Shown here piece by piece: positions 1 to 5,793 of a DNA stretch of 19,937 nucleotides. The stretch spans positions 1 through 19,937 of the forward strand of contig JBBPZA010000026.1 of the NCBI GenBank assembly GCA_038199375.1, written 5' to 3'. Numbering within the stretch: the stretch's first letter is position 1; each line of letters opens with the position of its first letter. The notes below the pieces were generated by a model. It worked only from the letters and a program-made list of their open reading frames with translations. It was not told the origin of the DNA and ran no database searches. A program made the translations under genes and the position numbers. The DNA is from JBBPZA01 sp038199375. GTDB lineage: Bacteria; Actinomycetota; Thermoleophilia; Solirubrobacterales; Solirubrobacteraceae.

Positions 1-54
1 CAGGCGGTCGGCTTCGTTGTAGGCCGCCACGATCACGATCACGTCTGACGTCAT
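1..54 (-). CDS. glycosyltransferase family 2, N-terminal fragment
   Basis: Only the first 18 codons are in the window; the gene runs off the left edge. The minus-strand ATG at 54..52 begins MTSDVIVIVAAYNEADRL. A run of small hydrophobic residues leading into AAYNE is the first beta strand and nucleotide-binding loop of GT-A fold family 2 glycosyltransferases, in which the Asn-Glu region contacts the nucleotide-sugar. Family 2 enzymes move a sugar from a nucleotide or polyprenyl-phosphate donor to lipid, protein or polysaccharide acceptors; the acceptor cannot be told from this fragment. The gene is divergent from the carrier-protein gene with only 24 bp between start codons. The family call is fairly safe; the specific function is unknown. 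Confidence 0.72.
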   Translation of the reverse strand, partial: MTSDVIVIVAAYNEADRL

Positions 55-78
55 CCGCGGGGGGTATTGTGCCCGCCC

Positions 79-291
79 ATGCCCGACATCCCTGCGCACA
101 TCACCGGCACCGTGTGGAAGATCGAGTGCAAGGTCGGCGACTCGGTGGCCGAGGGCGACACCGTCGCCGTGCTCGAATCGATGAAGATGGAGATGCCGGT
201 CGAGGCCGAGGACGAGGGTACCGTCAAGGAGATCCTCTGCGAGGAGGGCCAGGCGGTCAGCGAGGGCGACACGCTCGTCGTCCTCGAGTGA
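79..291 (+). CDS. small biotin/lipoyl attachment carrier protein (BLAP-like)
   Basis: A 70-residue stand-alone biotinyl/lipoyl domain. The motif ESMKMEMP (residues 33-40) centres on Lys36, the expected biotinylation site, since the MKM form is typical of biotin carriers. A second glycine-containing hairpin half (VKEILCEEGQ) completes the hammerhead fold. Such free-standing carriers act as the carboxyl carrier for acyl-CoA carboxylases. A Bacillus relative, YngHB, is encoded in an operon that also holds a crotonase (YngF), which parallels the crotonase downstream here. I chose ATG 79 because it gives the usual MPxI..HITGTVW start; an in-frame TTG at 67 is less likely. A G-rich run at 57-64 lies about 14 nt upstream. 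Cytoplasmic. Partner carboxylase subunits are not in the window. Confidence 0.88.
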   Translation: MPDIPAHITGTVWKIECKVGDSVAEGDTVAVLESMKMEMPVEAEDEGTVKEILCEEGQAVSEGDTLVVLE

Positions 292-310
292 TCGGCCGCG
301 CACCTCCGTC

Positions 311-400
311 CACCTCCACGCCGCCCCTCGCATGACCGAGCTCGTCGGCGTATCCTGCCCCATCTCCACGCCGCCCCTCGCATGACCGAGCTCGCCGGCG
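311..400 (+). repeat. 50-bp-period tandem duplication over the crotonase start region
   Basis: Positions 311-350 and 361-400 are the same 40 bases with two differences (313 c versus 363 t; 345 t versus 395 c), and the period is exactly 50 bp. The unit includes the ATGACCGAGCTCG start segment, so the start codon exists twice, at 332 and 382. Because 50 is not a multiple of three, only the second copy opens the long frame. Confidence 0.93.
332..385 (+). CDS. 17-codon upstream ORF made by the duplicated start
   Basis: The first copy of the duplicated start codon opens a 17-residue frame (MTELVGVSCPISTPPLA) that stops at TGA 383-385. That stop overlaps the crotonase start codon (ATG 382-384) as ATGA. 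Neither start has a clear Shine-Dalgarno sequence. If translated, this ORF could couple or compete with initiation at 382. It may equally be a passive by-product of the duplication. It has no resemblance to a known peptide. Confidence 0.25.
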   Translation: MTELVGVSCPISTPPLA

Positions 401-1176
401 GGCGACTGCGCCTCGACCACCCGAGCGAACGGGTCGCCCGGCTGACGATCGCCAACCCCGCCAAGCGCAACGCACTCGACCACGCGATCCTCGACGCGAT
501 CGCCGAAGTCGTGCCCTCCCTCGACGCTCGCTGCCTGCTGCTGACGGGATCGGATGGCATGTTCTCGGCCGGCTACGACATCGGCGACATCCCGGCCGAG
601 GTCTTCGCCCAGGAGGCCGAGCGGCTCGTCGCCCACCCGTTCAGCGGGGCGATCGCGGCGCTGAACGCCTACCCGTACCCGACCGTGGCGGTGCTCAACG
701 GCCACGCCATCGGGGGTGGCCTGGAGGTCGCCGTCTCGTGCGACTTGCGCCTCGCCGCGGACGGGATTCAGCTCGGCATGCCGCCCGCCAAGCTCGGGCT
801 CGTCTATTCCCACACCGGGCTGCAGAGGTTCATCGAGGTCGTCGGAGCGCCACGCACTCGCGAGATGTTCCTCGTGGGCCGACGCGTCGACGCACAGGCG
901 GCCGAGCGCTGGGGCCTGGTCAATCAGGTCTTCGCGCCAGAACGCCTCGAGGCAGAGGCGCTCGCGCTCGCCGCGGAGATCGCCGGCAACGCCCCGCTTG
1001 CGCTCCAGGGCAACAAGCGCCTGATCGCCGAGCTGCTCGCGGCCGACCACGCGCGCGATCCCGAGGTGGAGCGCGAGCTCGTCGAGATTCGCCGCGCGTG
1101 CTTCGAGAGCGAGGACTTCAGCGAGGGAGTGCGCGCCTTCGCCGAGAAGCGTGCTCCCCGCTGGCAGGGTCGCTGA
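382..1176 (+). CDS. enoyl-CoA hydratase/isomerase (crotonase) family protein
   Basis: 264 residues, the usual crotonase length. The N-terminal part has FSAGYDIGDI (61-70), the CoA-binding and first oxyanion-hole loop. NGHAIGGGLEVAVSCDLRLA (106-125) supplies the second oxyanion-hole glycines and Glu115, which matches the first catalytic Glu of enoyl-CoA hydratase. At the second catalytic position, usually PE(V/I)KLG, the sequence reads PPAKLGL (134-140), so the second Glu is missing. Hydratases normally need both; decarboxylase-type members such as E. coli ScpB (methylmalonyl-CoA decarboxylase) carry a similar PAxLG segment. The protein may therefore be a decarboxylase or isomerase rather than a hydratase. 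The adjacent biotin carrier fits acyl-CoA carboxylation or decarboxylation metabolism. It is cytoplasmic and follows the carrier gene by 90 bp. Family is certain; substrate is not. Confidence 0.9.
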   Translation: MTELAGGRLRLDHPSERVARLTIANPAKRNALDHAILDAIAEVVPSLDARCLLLTGSDGMFSAGYDIGDIPAEVFAQEAERLVAHPFSGAIAALNAYPYPTVAVLNGHAIGGGLEVAVSCDLRLAADGIQLGMPPAKLGLVYSHTGLQRFIEVVGAPRTREMFLVGRRVDAQAAERWGLVNQVFAPERLEAEALALAAEIAGNAPLALQGNKRLIAELLAADHARDPEVERELVEIRRACFESEDFSEGVRAFAEKRAPRWQGR

Positions 1177-1284
1177 GGACCTCCCGCTCTACTCCGGCAG
1201 TCGCGCGCCCGTTGCCAGCGGCACGCGCCCGGATCGGCATAGCCCGTCATGCTTTTCAGGCGGCTAGCCAGTTCTCCCTAGCGA

Positions 1285-1302
1285 GATGTATAGTCGTACA
1301 TC
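1285..1302 (+). promoter_or_regulatory. inverted repeat and -10 element abutting the vapB start
   Basis: GATGTA (1285-1290), six bases, then TACATC (1297-1302) form a perfect inverted repeat that ends on the base before the ATG. It contains TATAGT (1289-1294), a good -10 hexamer eight bases before the start codon. Transcription would begin at or next to the ATG, giving a leaderless mRNA. A palindrome over the -10 is where a ribbon-helix-helix antitoxin would be expected to bind and repress its own operon. GGCTAGCC at 1262-1269 is a second, upstream palindrome. No convincing -35 was seen. Confidence 0.6.
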
Positions 1303-1566
1303 ATGCGACGGACCCAGATCTACCTCGACGAAGACCAAGCGGCGCGACTCGATGGGCGGGCGGCCGCCGAGGGTGTTACGCGCTCGCTGGTGATCCGCCG
1401 GGCAGTCGACGACTACCTGGAGCACGATGAGGCGGCGTGGCGGGCGCAGTGGGACAAAGCGGTCAGGAAGACCGCCGGCATCGCCCGCCACCTCCCAGAA
1501 GGGGCCGCCTACGTTGAGGCGCTTCGTGCTGCGGACGTCGACCGGCTTCGGGGATTCGAGTCCTGA
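1303..1566 (+). CDS. vapB: ribbon-helix-helix antitoxin (CopG/VapB-like)
   Basis: 87 residues. The N-terminus MRRTQIYLDEDQAARLD is an RHH strand and helix start, and VTRSLVIRRAVDDYL (about 25-39) is the second helix typical of CopG/Arc-type DNA-binding antitoxins. The acidic C-terminal half would wrap the partner PIN toxin. It should bind the operator palindrome that ends right before its ATG and repress the operon. The toxin gene overlaps its stop codon. There is no Shine-Dalgarno sequence because the start appears leaderless. The family is inferred from the RHH pattern and the gene order; the exact subfamily is not assigned. Confidence 0.82.
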   Translation: MRRTQIYLDEDQAARLDGRAAAEGVTRSLVIRRAVDDYLEHDEAAWRAQWDKAVRKTAGIARHLPEGAAYVEALRAADVDRLRGFES

Positions 1567-1934
1567 GGATCGTCCTCGACACCAGCGTGCTCATCGATCA
1601 CCTCCGCACGGAAGCGCTCGCGACCGAGTACATCGCCAAGCTCGAAGACCGGCCGTCGTGCTCGGAGATCAGTCGGGTCGAAGTGATCCAAGGGTTGCGA
1701 TCCGAGGAGCGGCGGACAGCGGAGGCGCTGTTTGCGTTGATCGACTGGATCCCTGTAAGCGAAGCCGTCGCCCGTCGCGCCGGGGATCTGGGGCGCCATT
1801 GGCGGCGCAGCCACCCGGGGATCGGCGTCGCCGACCTCGCCGTCGCGGCCACAGCGGAGCACATCGGCGCCACCCTTGCAACATGCAACGTCAAGCACTT
1901 TCCCATGTTCCCGGACCTTCGTATGCCGTATTGA
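1563..1934 (+). CDS. vapC: PIN-domain toxin ribonuclease (VapC-like)
   Basis: PIN-domain RNase of a type II toxin-antitoxin pair; VapC toxins cleave tRNA or rRNA using a Mg2+ site of conserved acids. Reading from CTG 1563, the protein is 123 residues: RIVLDTSVLIDHL carries Asp6, SRVEVIQGL Glu40, GVADLAVAA Asp91, and ATCNVKHF Asn109, all in the expected order. The first ordinary start codon in frame is GTG 1587, which would remove Asp6 and the first beta strand. I therefore prefer CTG 1563, which overlaps the antitoxin stop as CTGA and has GGGGA (1550-1554) eight bases upstream. ATT 1554 is another possible start. An upstream in-frame stop at 1515-1517 limits the choice. Translational coupling to the antitoxin is likely. 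Confidence 0.85.
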   Translation: MRIVLDTSVLIDHLRTEALATEYIAKLEDRPSCSEISRVEVIQGLRSEERRTAEALFALIDWIPVSEAVARRAGDLGRHWRRSHPGIGVADLAVAATAEHIGATLATCNVKHFPMFPDLRMPY

Positions 1935-2079
1935 GGCGCGACCGTGCGCTACTGGGATCGAAGGCGGCGTGCGTCGTCGCGCTGACCCTCGGCGCTCGCC
2001 ACGAGCGCGCGAGATAGGAGGCGGACGTCCCCGCCGGCCCTGCCGAGCATCCTCGCCCTCCCCGATCAGAATGAGGCAG

Positions 2080-2727
2080 TCACGTCAGCAGCGTCACCAC
2101 GCCGGCAAGGACGAACGCGCCCGCCCACAGGGCCTCGGTGTTGATCCACGCCCTGCGGAGGATCGCCACCCCAAAGCGGTCGTAGACGACCACGGCGACC
2201 ACGGCCATCACCAGCAGCATGGCTCCGACGTGCACCAGGATCGCCAGCGCGCTCTGCGGGATGGAGAGAACGTCCAGGCGCACGTCGGAGGCCGCGTGGT
2301 CGTGGGCCTGAGCGTCGCCCGCGCCGGCGCCGATGAGCACCGGGGCGACCATGAGCCCGGCGCCGTGCGCGCTTGACATCAGGAACGACCACAGGGTCAG
2401 CTCGCGCCGGTTGACGCGCGCCTTGACCCAGCGCGGATGCGCCCGCGGCTTGGCGAAGCGAAAGAGCCCGAAGGCGATGAGCGCGACGGAGGCGCCGACG
2501 TGCAGCACGCTGGTGTCGGCCACCACGCCGAGGCCGAGTACCAGCACGGCGACGACGGCGATCGACGCCTCGTGGCCGAGGGCGATCGGCGGAAGCGCAC
2601 GAAGCACCGCGCGCCGGTCACCCTCCTGAAGCCCGAGGCTGACCGCGAACAGCCAGCCCATCGCGGGGTTGAGCCCGTGGTAGGCCCCCAGGAGCGCCAT
2701 GAGCGCCCACGGCCACAGGCCGTCCAT
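2080..2727 (-). CDS. six-helix membrane protein with intramembrane histidines
   Basis: 215 residues with about six hydrophobic segments (near 5-33, 44-68, 74-92, 110-135, 158-182, 193-215). Histidines sit in or beside most of them: His17 in GAYHGLNPAMGW, His52 in LGHEAS, His76, His121 in SSAHGAGLM, and His166. An AHDHA loop is at 141-145. The pattern of His next to small residues in helices 1 and 2 recalls NicO/RcnA and HupE-type metal transporters, but no diagnostic motif of either was matched. It should therefore be read as an uncharacterised inner-membrane protein with possible metal transport. It lies 64 bp downstream of the SBP56 gene on the same strand, so the two are probably co-transcribed. 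A GAGGCGG run upstream of ATG 2727 can serve as ribosome-binding site. Confidence 0.7.
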   Translation of the reverse strand: MDGLWPWALMALLGAYHGLNPAMGWLFAVSLGLQEGDRRAVLRALPPIALGHEASIAVVAVLVLGLGVVADTSVLHVGASVALIAFGLFRFAKPRAHPRWVKARVNRRELTLWSFLMSSAHGAGLMVAPVLIGAGAGDAQAHDHAASDVRLDVLSIPQSALAILVHVGAMLLVMAVVAVVVYDRFGVAILRRAWINTEALWAGAFVLAGVVTLLT

Positions 2728-2791
2728 CGTCGCCGCCGCCTCGCCTGACCGCGTCGCTCGCGCCTACCGCGCGCCGCTCGCCGTCGCGCCC

Positions 2792-4204
2792 CTACTTCCC
2801 GTTCGACGGGAAGCAGTAGGAGTCAGACGACGCGTCGCCCCCCTCGAGGCGGATCTGGTGCAGGCGCTCGCCGTGGAACTCGAGGAACAGGTCGGGGTCG
2901 ATGGTCAGCCCGCCACCCTCCGGGGCGTCGAGCCCGACCAGCCATCCCTCGAGGCCCGCGGGGTAGAACTGGGCGTCCCAGGACGCGTAGAGCGAGTTGG
3001 TCAGGTACACCCGCCGGCCGTCGCGGCTGACCTCGAGCATCTGCGGGCCGCCGTTGAGCGGCCCGCCGCTCGCCGGGTGAGCGGCGCGCGAGACGATCCC
3101 GCCGATGCGGATCGAGCCCGACTCGCGCGGCTTGCGCGGATCGGTGACGTCGAAGCGCTTGAGCTCGCCCGTCCCCCAGCAGGAGATGTAGAGGTCGCGG
3201 TCGTCGACCGAGAGCCCGATGTCGGTGATCAGCGGCGGCACGGCGCCGAAGGGCTTGAGGAGCTCGGGGAGCTGGTCGGCTTCGGCCGGCTCGGCCGGGA
3301 TCGTGATGACCTTCTCGGCCTTGAAGCTGCCGTCGTCGGCCTTGCTCCACAGCCACACCGACGCCGAGAGGTCGGCCGTCGAGGTGACCACGCCCACGAA
3401 GCCGTAGGTCTTGCGCGGGTCGTGGGCGGGACGCAGCTCGAGCACCATCTGGTGCTCGGGACCGAGGTCGATCTCCTGGCGGTGGGTGCGCTTCTCGAGG
3501 TCCCAGATGTGGAGCTTGTGCCCGTACTTGTTGCCGAGGAGCAACTCGCCCACGAGCCCGTCCTCGACCATCTTCGGGGTTCCCCACTCGCTGGTGATCG
3601 CGGTCCCGTCGAGCAGGTGCCACCAGAAGTCGTAGGCGAGCTCCTGCGGGCCGCGATCCTCCTCCCACTGCCCCTTGACGTCGAAGGACTCGTGGTCGAG
3701 CAGGAAGATCCCGCCCGGCCCGTCGCCGTCGGGGTTGCCCAGCGCGCTGACGTAGATCCCGTCCGGGCCGCAGTGGATGGTGTGCGGGCGGCTGTAGCCG
3801 GCCTTGCGGGCGATCTCGTCGGCCTCGATGACCTTGACCAGCTTGGGCTGCGTGCGGTCCTCCTTGACGTCGATGACGTGCAGGCGCGAGGAGCGAAGGC
3901 CGGGCACCAGCAGATACCGGCGCTCGACGTGCGGGTGCGGCGCCCACGGGCACAGCGCCGAGGAGCACGCGTTCCAGCCGAAATGGTGGAGCTCGTCGCC
4001 GATGTTGGGCATGTCGAGGCGCCCGATCGCCTGCCCGTAGGTGGAGGAGTCGCGATCGAAGTCGACGACCGAGAGCGCATCGGGGGCGCCGGCGCCGTTT
4101 GCGGCGGTGTTCAGCGTGACGACGTAGCCGAGCTTCTCACGCTCGGCGGCGGCGGCGTCGGCCGGCGAGGGATAGAACGTCGGGTCGGGCTTGATCGTGG
4201 CCAC
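2792..4204 (-). CDS. selenium-binding protein 56 family / methanethiol oxidase-like
   Basis: 470 residues, the full length of the SBP56 (SELENBP1/MtoX) family. Bacterial MtoX oxidises methanethiol to formaldehyde, H2S and H2O2 and depends on copper. Hallmarks seen: HHFGWNACSSALC (73-85), including the Cys equivalent to the selenium-binding cysteine of human SELENBP1; SRPHTIHCGPDG (138-149) with two His; GNKYGHKLHIWDL mid-protein; and the C-terminal HGERLHQIRLEGGDASSDSY segment. The conserved His residues are the probable metal ligands. The fold is a beta-propeller. There is no signal peptide, so it looks cytoplasmic, unlike periplasmic MtoX. GTG 4204 is supported by GGAGG at 4213..4209. A membrane protein follows on the same strand. 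Family assignment is firm; enzymatic activity is inferred. Confidence 0.93.
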   Translation of the reverse strand: MATIKPDPTFYPSPADAAAAEREKLGYVVTLNTAANGAGAPDALSVVDFDRDSSTYGQAIGRLDMPNIGDELHHFGWNACSSALCPWAPHPHVERRYLLVPGLRSSRLHVIDVKEDRTQPKLVKVIEADEIARKAGYSRPHTIHCGPDGIYVSALGNPDGDGPGGIFLLDHESFDVKGQWEEDRGPQELAYDFWWHLLDGTAITSEWGTPKMVEDGLVGELLLGNKYGHKLHIWDLEKRTHRQEIDLGPEHQMVLELRPAHDPRKTYGFVGVVTSTADLSASVWLWSKADDGSFKAEKVITIPAEPAEADQLPELLKPFGAVPPLITDIGLSVDDRDLYISCWGTGELKRFDVTDPRKPRESGSIRIGGIVSRAAHPASGGPLNGGPQMLEVSRDGRRVYLTNSLYASWDAQFYPAGLEGWLVGLDAPEGGGLTIDPDLFLEFHGERLHQIRLEGGDASSDSYCFPSNGK

Positions 4205-4296
4205 GGGACCTCCGAACGGTCGACAGGGGAGCGGCGGCGAATCATCGCAAACCGGGTCGGTGTTCGGGCTTGGGCCCGGTCCACTGCTTCAAGGGG

Positions 4297-4671
4297 TCAC
4301 CATTCGACGGGGACACCGTATTCGCGCAGCACAGCATCTCTGGAGATCAGCGAAGCCTCCTCCACGATGGCTTGGGCGACGAGGAGCCGGTCGAACGGAT
4401 CGCGGTGCTTCCATGGCAGCGCCTCGACCGCCTGGGCGTGCTCGATGCCGATCGCCAGAGCCACGGCTCCAGTGTCCAGGAGCAACGGGACGAACCCCTC
4501 GGGCGCCTCGAGCTTGCCCAGTGACCGCTTGACCGCAATCTCCCAGACGACGGCCGCACTCAGCAGGACCTCGTGGGCGGGGTCGCTCAGCAGCTCGCCG
4601 GCCTGCGGGCTCAACCGGTCATCGTCGGCCAGCAGCCAGAGGAGGGCGTGCGTGTCCGGCAGCAGCCTCAA
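4297..4671 (-). CDS. PIN-domain toxin (VapC-like), partner of Phd-type antitoxin
   Basis: 124-residue PIN-domain protein. The acidic set is complete: Asp6 in LLPDTHALLWLL, Glu44 in VVWEIAVK, Asp91 and Asp94 in HRDPFDRLLVAQA, and Asp112 in LISRDAVLREYG. The DTHALLWLL and HRDPFDR signatures are those of the PIN subgroup usually paired with Phd/YefM antitoxins. It is expected to be a Mg2+-dependent RNase held inactive by the antitoxin. The start is TTG 4671, and the upstream antitoxin stop (4670..4668) overlaps it as TTGA, so translation is coupled. The gene ends 92 bp upstream of the SBP56 gene on the same strand. Confidence 0.9.
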   Translation of the reverse strand: MRLLPDTHALLWLLADDDRLSPQAGELLSDPAHEVLLSAAVVWEIAVKRSLGKLEAPEGFVPLLLDTGAVALAIGIEHAQAVEALPWKHRDPFDRLLVAQAIVEEASLISRDAVLREYGVPVEW

Positions 4672-4907
4672 CGGGCGCCAAAGGCGTCAGCGATGTCTGA
4701 GGGCAGTTCGTCGAAGTCTTCGGCCATGCGGACCTTCCCACGCCACGCCCCACGCACGCTGGCAAGCGATCGCGGCTCCTCCTCGATCGGAACCAGGCGT
4801 ACGACGGGCTTTCCGTTTCGCTGGATGACGACCTCCTCGCCCGCTTCGGCCCGTTCCACGAGCTGGGAAAGGTTGGTCTTCGCCTCGTGCATGCCGACCC
4901 GCGCCAC
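4668..4907 (-). CDS. Phd/YefM-family antitoxin
   Basis: 79 residues. VGMHEAKTNLSQLVERAEAGEEVVIQRNGKPVVRLVP is split by the usual Phd fold: strand, helix (HEAKTNLSQLVERA), then the EVVIQRNGKPV hairpin, which is diagnostic. The C-terminal tail is charged and would bind the PIN toxin encoded by the overlapping next gene. GTG 4907 is taken as start because the -10-like hexamer sits six bases upstream; ATG 4892 (residue 6) is the alternative. The operator region immediately upstream holds paired CTAGCTAG palindromes, consistent with autorepression. Confidence 0.88.
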   Translation of the reverse strand: MARVGMHEAKTNLSQLVERAEAGEEVVIQRNGKPVVRLVPIEEEPRSLASVRGAWRGKVRMAEDFDELPSDIADAFGAR

Positions 4908-4913
4908 GCCACC

Positions 4914-4944
4914 ATTCTACCAGAGCTAGCTAGGCTAGCTAGCC
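4914..4944 (-). promoter_or_regulatory. promoter and palindromic operator of the Phd/PIN operon
   Basis: On the minus strand TAGAAT (4919..4914) is a good -10 hexamer six bases before GTG 4907, which implies a leaderless transcript. Just upstream is an exact tandem pair of GCTAGCTAG (4925-4933 and 4934-4942), each containing the palindrome CTAGCTAG. The second extends to a perfect 12-bp palindrome GGCTAGCTAGCC (4933-4944). Two palindromes 9 bp apart over the -35 region are a plausible binding site for Phd-type antitoxin dimers. This is inferred from position and symmetry. Confidence 0.55.
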
Positions 4945-4964
4945 TCCTCTCCACGGGTAGCGGC

Positions 4965-5540
4965 TCAGCCCAGCAAGGCCGACACGTCGACCGGTGAAGT
5001 CGCAACGTCGGTAGCGATCTGCTCACCGTCGCTGTAGCGCTTGATCTCGCTGTATCCCGTGGCGCTCGGGCGACGGTGTACGTCGACCCCGCGCGCGGGC
5101 ACGTCGACGATCCAGTACTCGGAAACGGCAGCGCCGGCGTAGCGCAGCGCCTTCATGGCGTCGTGGCGTTGCGTGGTCACGGCGACCTCGATCACCAGCG
5201 CCGCGGTCGAAGGCTGGCGACCGCGAGGCAGCACATCGATGACCATGAGGTCAGGCAGGAAAAACCCGCCCTCGACGAGCAGGAGATCCTGCACGCGTAC
5301 TTCCCGTTGCCCGACGGCACGCACGAAGTGCCGTGTGAGCCACGCGACGATCTCGCTGTGCGCGGCTCCCGGCGGACTCACGTCGATGAGCACCCCGTCG
5401 ACGAGCTCCACTCGATCCTCCTCGCGCAGAACGCCAACCTCCACCATGCGACGCACATCCTCGACCGACAGACGATGGAACGCAGTCTCGGCGCAGAGCA
5501 TTGGCGCAGCCAGGCTAGCGACACCCGCGGCACGTGTCAC
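4965..5540 (-). CDS. Uma2-family (DUF820) putative endonuclease
   Basis: 191 residues. The Uma2 pattern is clear: LSVEDVRRMVEVGVL, EDRVELVDGVLIDVSPPG, AHSEIVAWLTRHF, FFLPDLMVIDV (the PD element), ALVIEVAVTT (the ExV element), DAMKALRYAGAAVSEYWIVDV. This is a PD-(D/E)xK nuclease-fold family of unknown biological role, abundant in cyanobacteria and actinobacteria and often found among toxin-antitoxin genes. GTG 5540 gives the longest frame and overlaps the stop of an upstream small ORF as GTGA. ATG 5501 (residue 14) is also possible, since the first 13 codons have weaker G/C third-position bias. The Phd/PIN operon follows 57 bp downstream but has its own promoter. Confidence 0.85.
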   Translation of the reverse strand: MTRAAGVASLAAPMLCAETAFHRLSVEDVRRMVEVGVLREEDRVELVDGVLIDVSPPGAAHSEIVAWLTRHFVRAVGQREVRVQDLLLVEGGFFLPDLMVIDVLPRGRQPSTAALVIEVAVTTQRHDAMKALRYAGAAVSEYWIVDVPARGVDVHRRPSATGYSEIKRYSDGEQIATDVATSPVDVSALLG

Positions 5541-5668
5541 GTCGTCCCGGCCGCCCGCTCAGCTGCCCGGCTGACCGCCCCGCCGACCGCCTCGACGAGC
5601 GGCCCCCACACCGGGGTCCCGTACCGGAAGAGCCGCCAGTGCAGTCCCGAGCATCGATCTCCCGACAT
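5537..5668 (-). CDS. possible small ORF upstream of the Uma2 gene
   Basis: 43 codons from ATG 5668, or 77 from TTG 5770. From about residue 10 (LHWRLFRYGTPVWGPLVEAV) to the stop, nearly every codon ends in G or C, like the real genes here. The stop (5539..5537) overlaps the Uma2 GTG as GTGA. The peptide is amphipathic with a basic and aromatic start and an Ala/Gly-rich helical end. I recognise no family. It could be a small coupled partner, the end of a decayed gene, or chance in GC-rich DNA. Confidence 0.3.
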   Translation of the reverse strand: MSGDRCSGLHWRLFRYGTPVWGPLVEAVGGAVSRAAERAAGTT

Positions 5669-5793
5669 GCTGAGAGCGTCGTCGCGAGCACTGTGACAAG
5701 ACAAGACGCACCCGTGACGACTTCGTGCCAACGCACCGTCCGACTCCATCCCTAAGGTCGCGCGCGTCAACTACCGGAGGTGCCGCGCCCGAG

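Noticed and set aside
2699..4828. 709-codon plus-strand frame
   Set aside because: It lies antisense to the membrane-protein start, the SBP56 gene and the PIN toxin, all with clear family motifs. Its product is Val/Arg/Asp-rich without recognisable domains.
5669..5793. BioQ/BirA-type operator upstream of bioB
   Set aside because: I found no matching palindrome in the stretch before bioB; regulation remains unassigned.
5725..5793. N-terminal extension of BioB from GTG 5725
   Set aside because: The added 23 residues are Ser/Thr/Arg-rich and unlike the family, and GGAGG lies downstream of that start, before ATG 5794.
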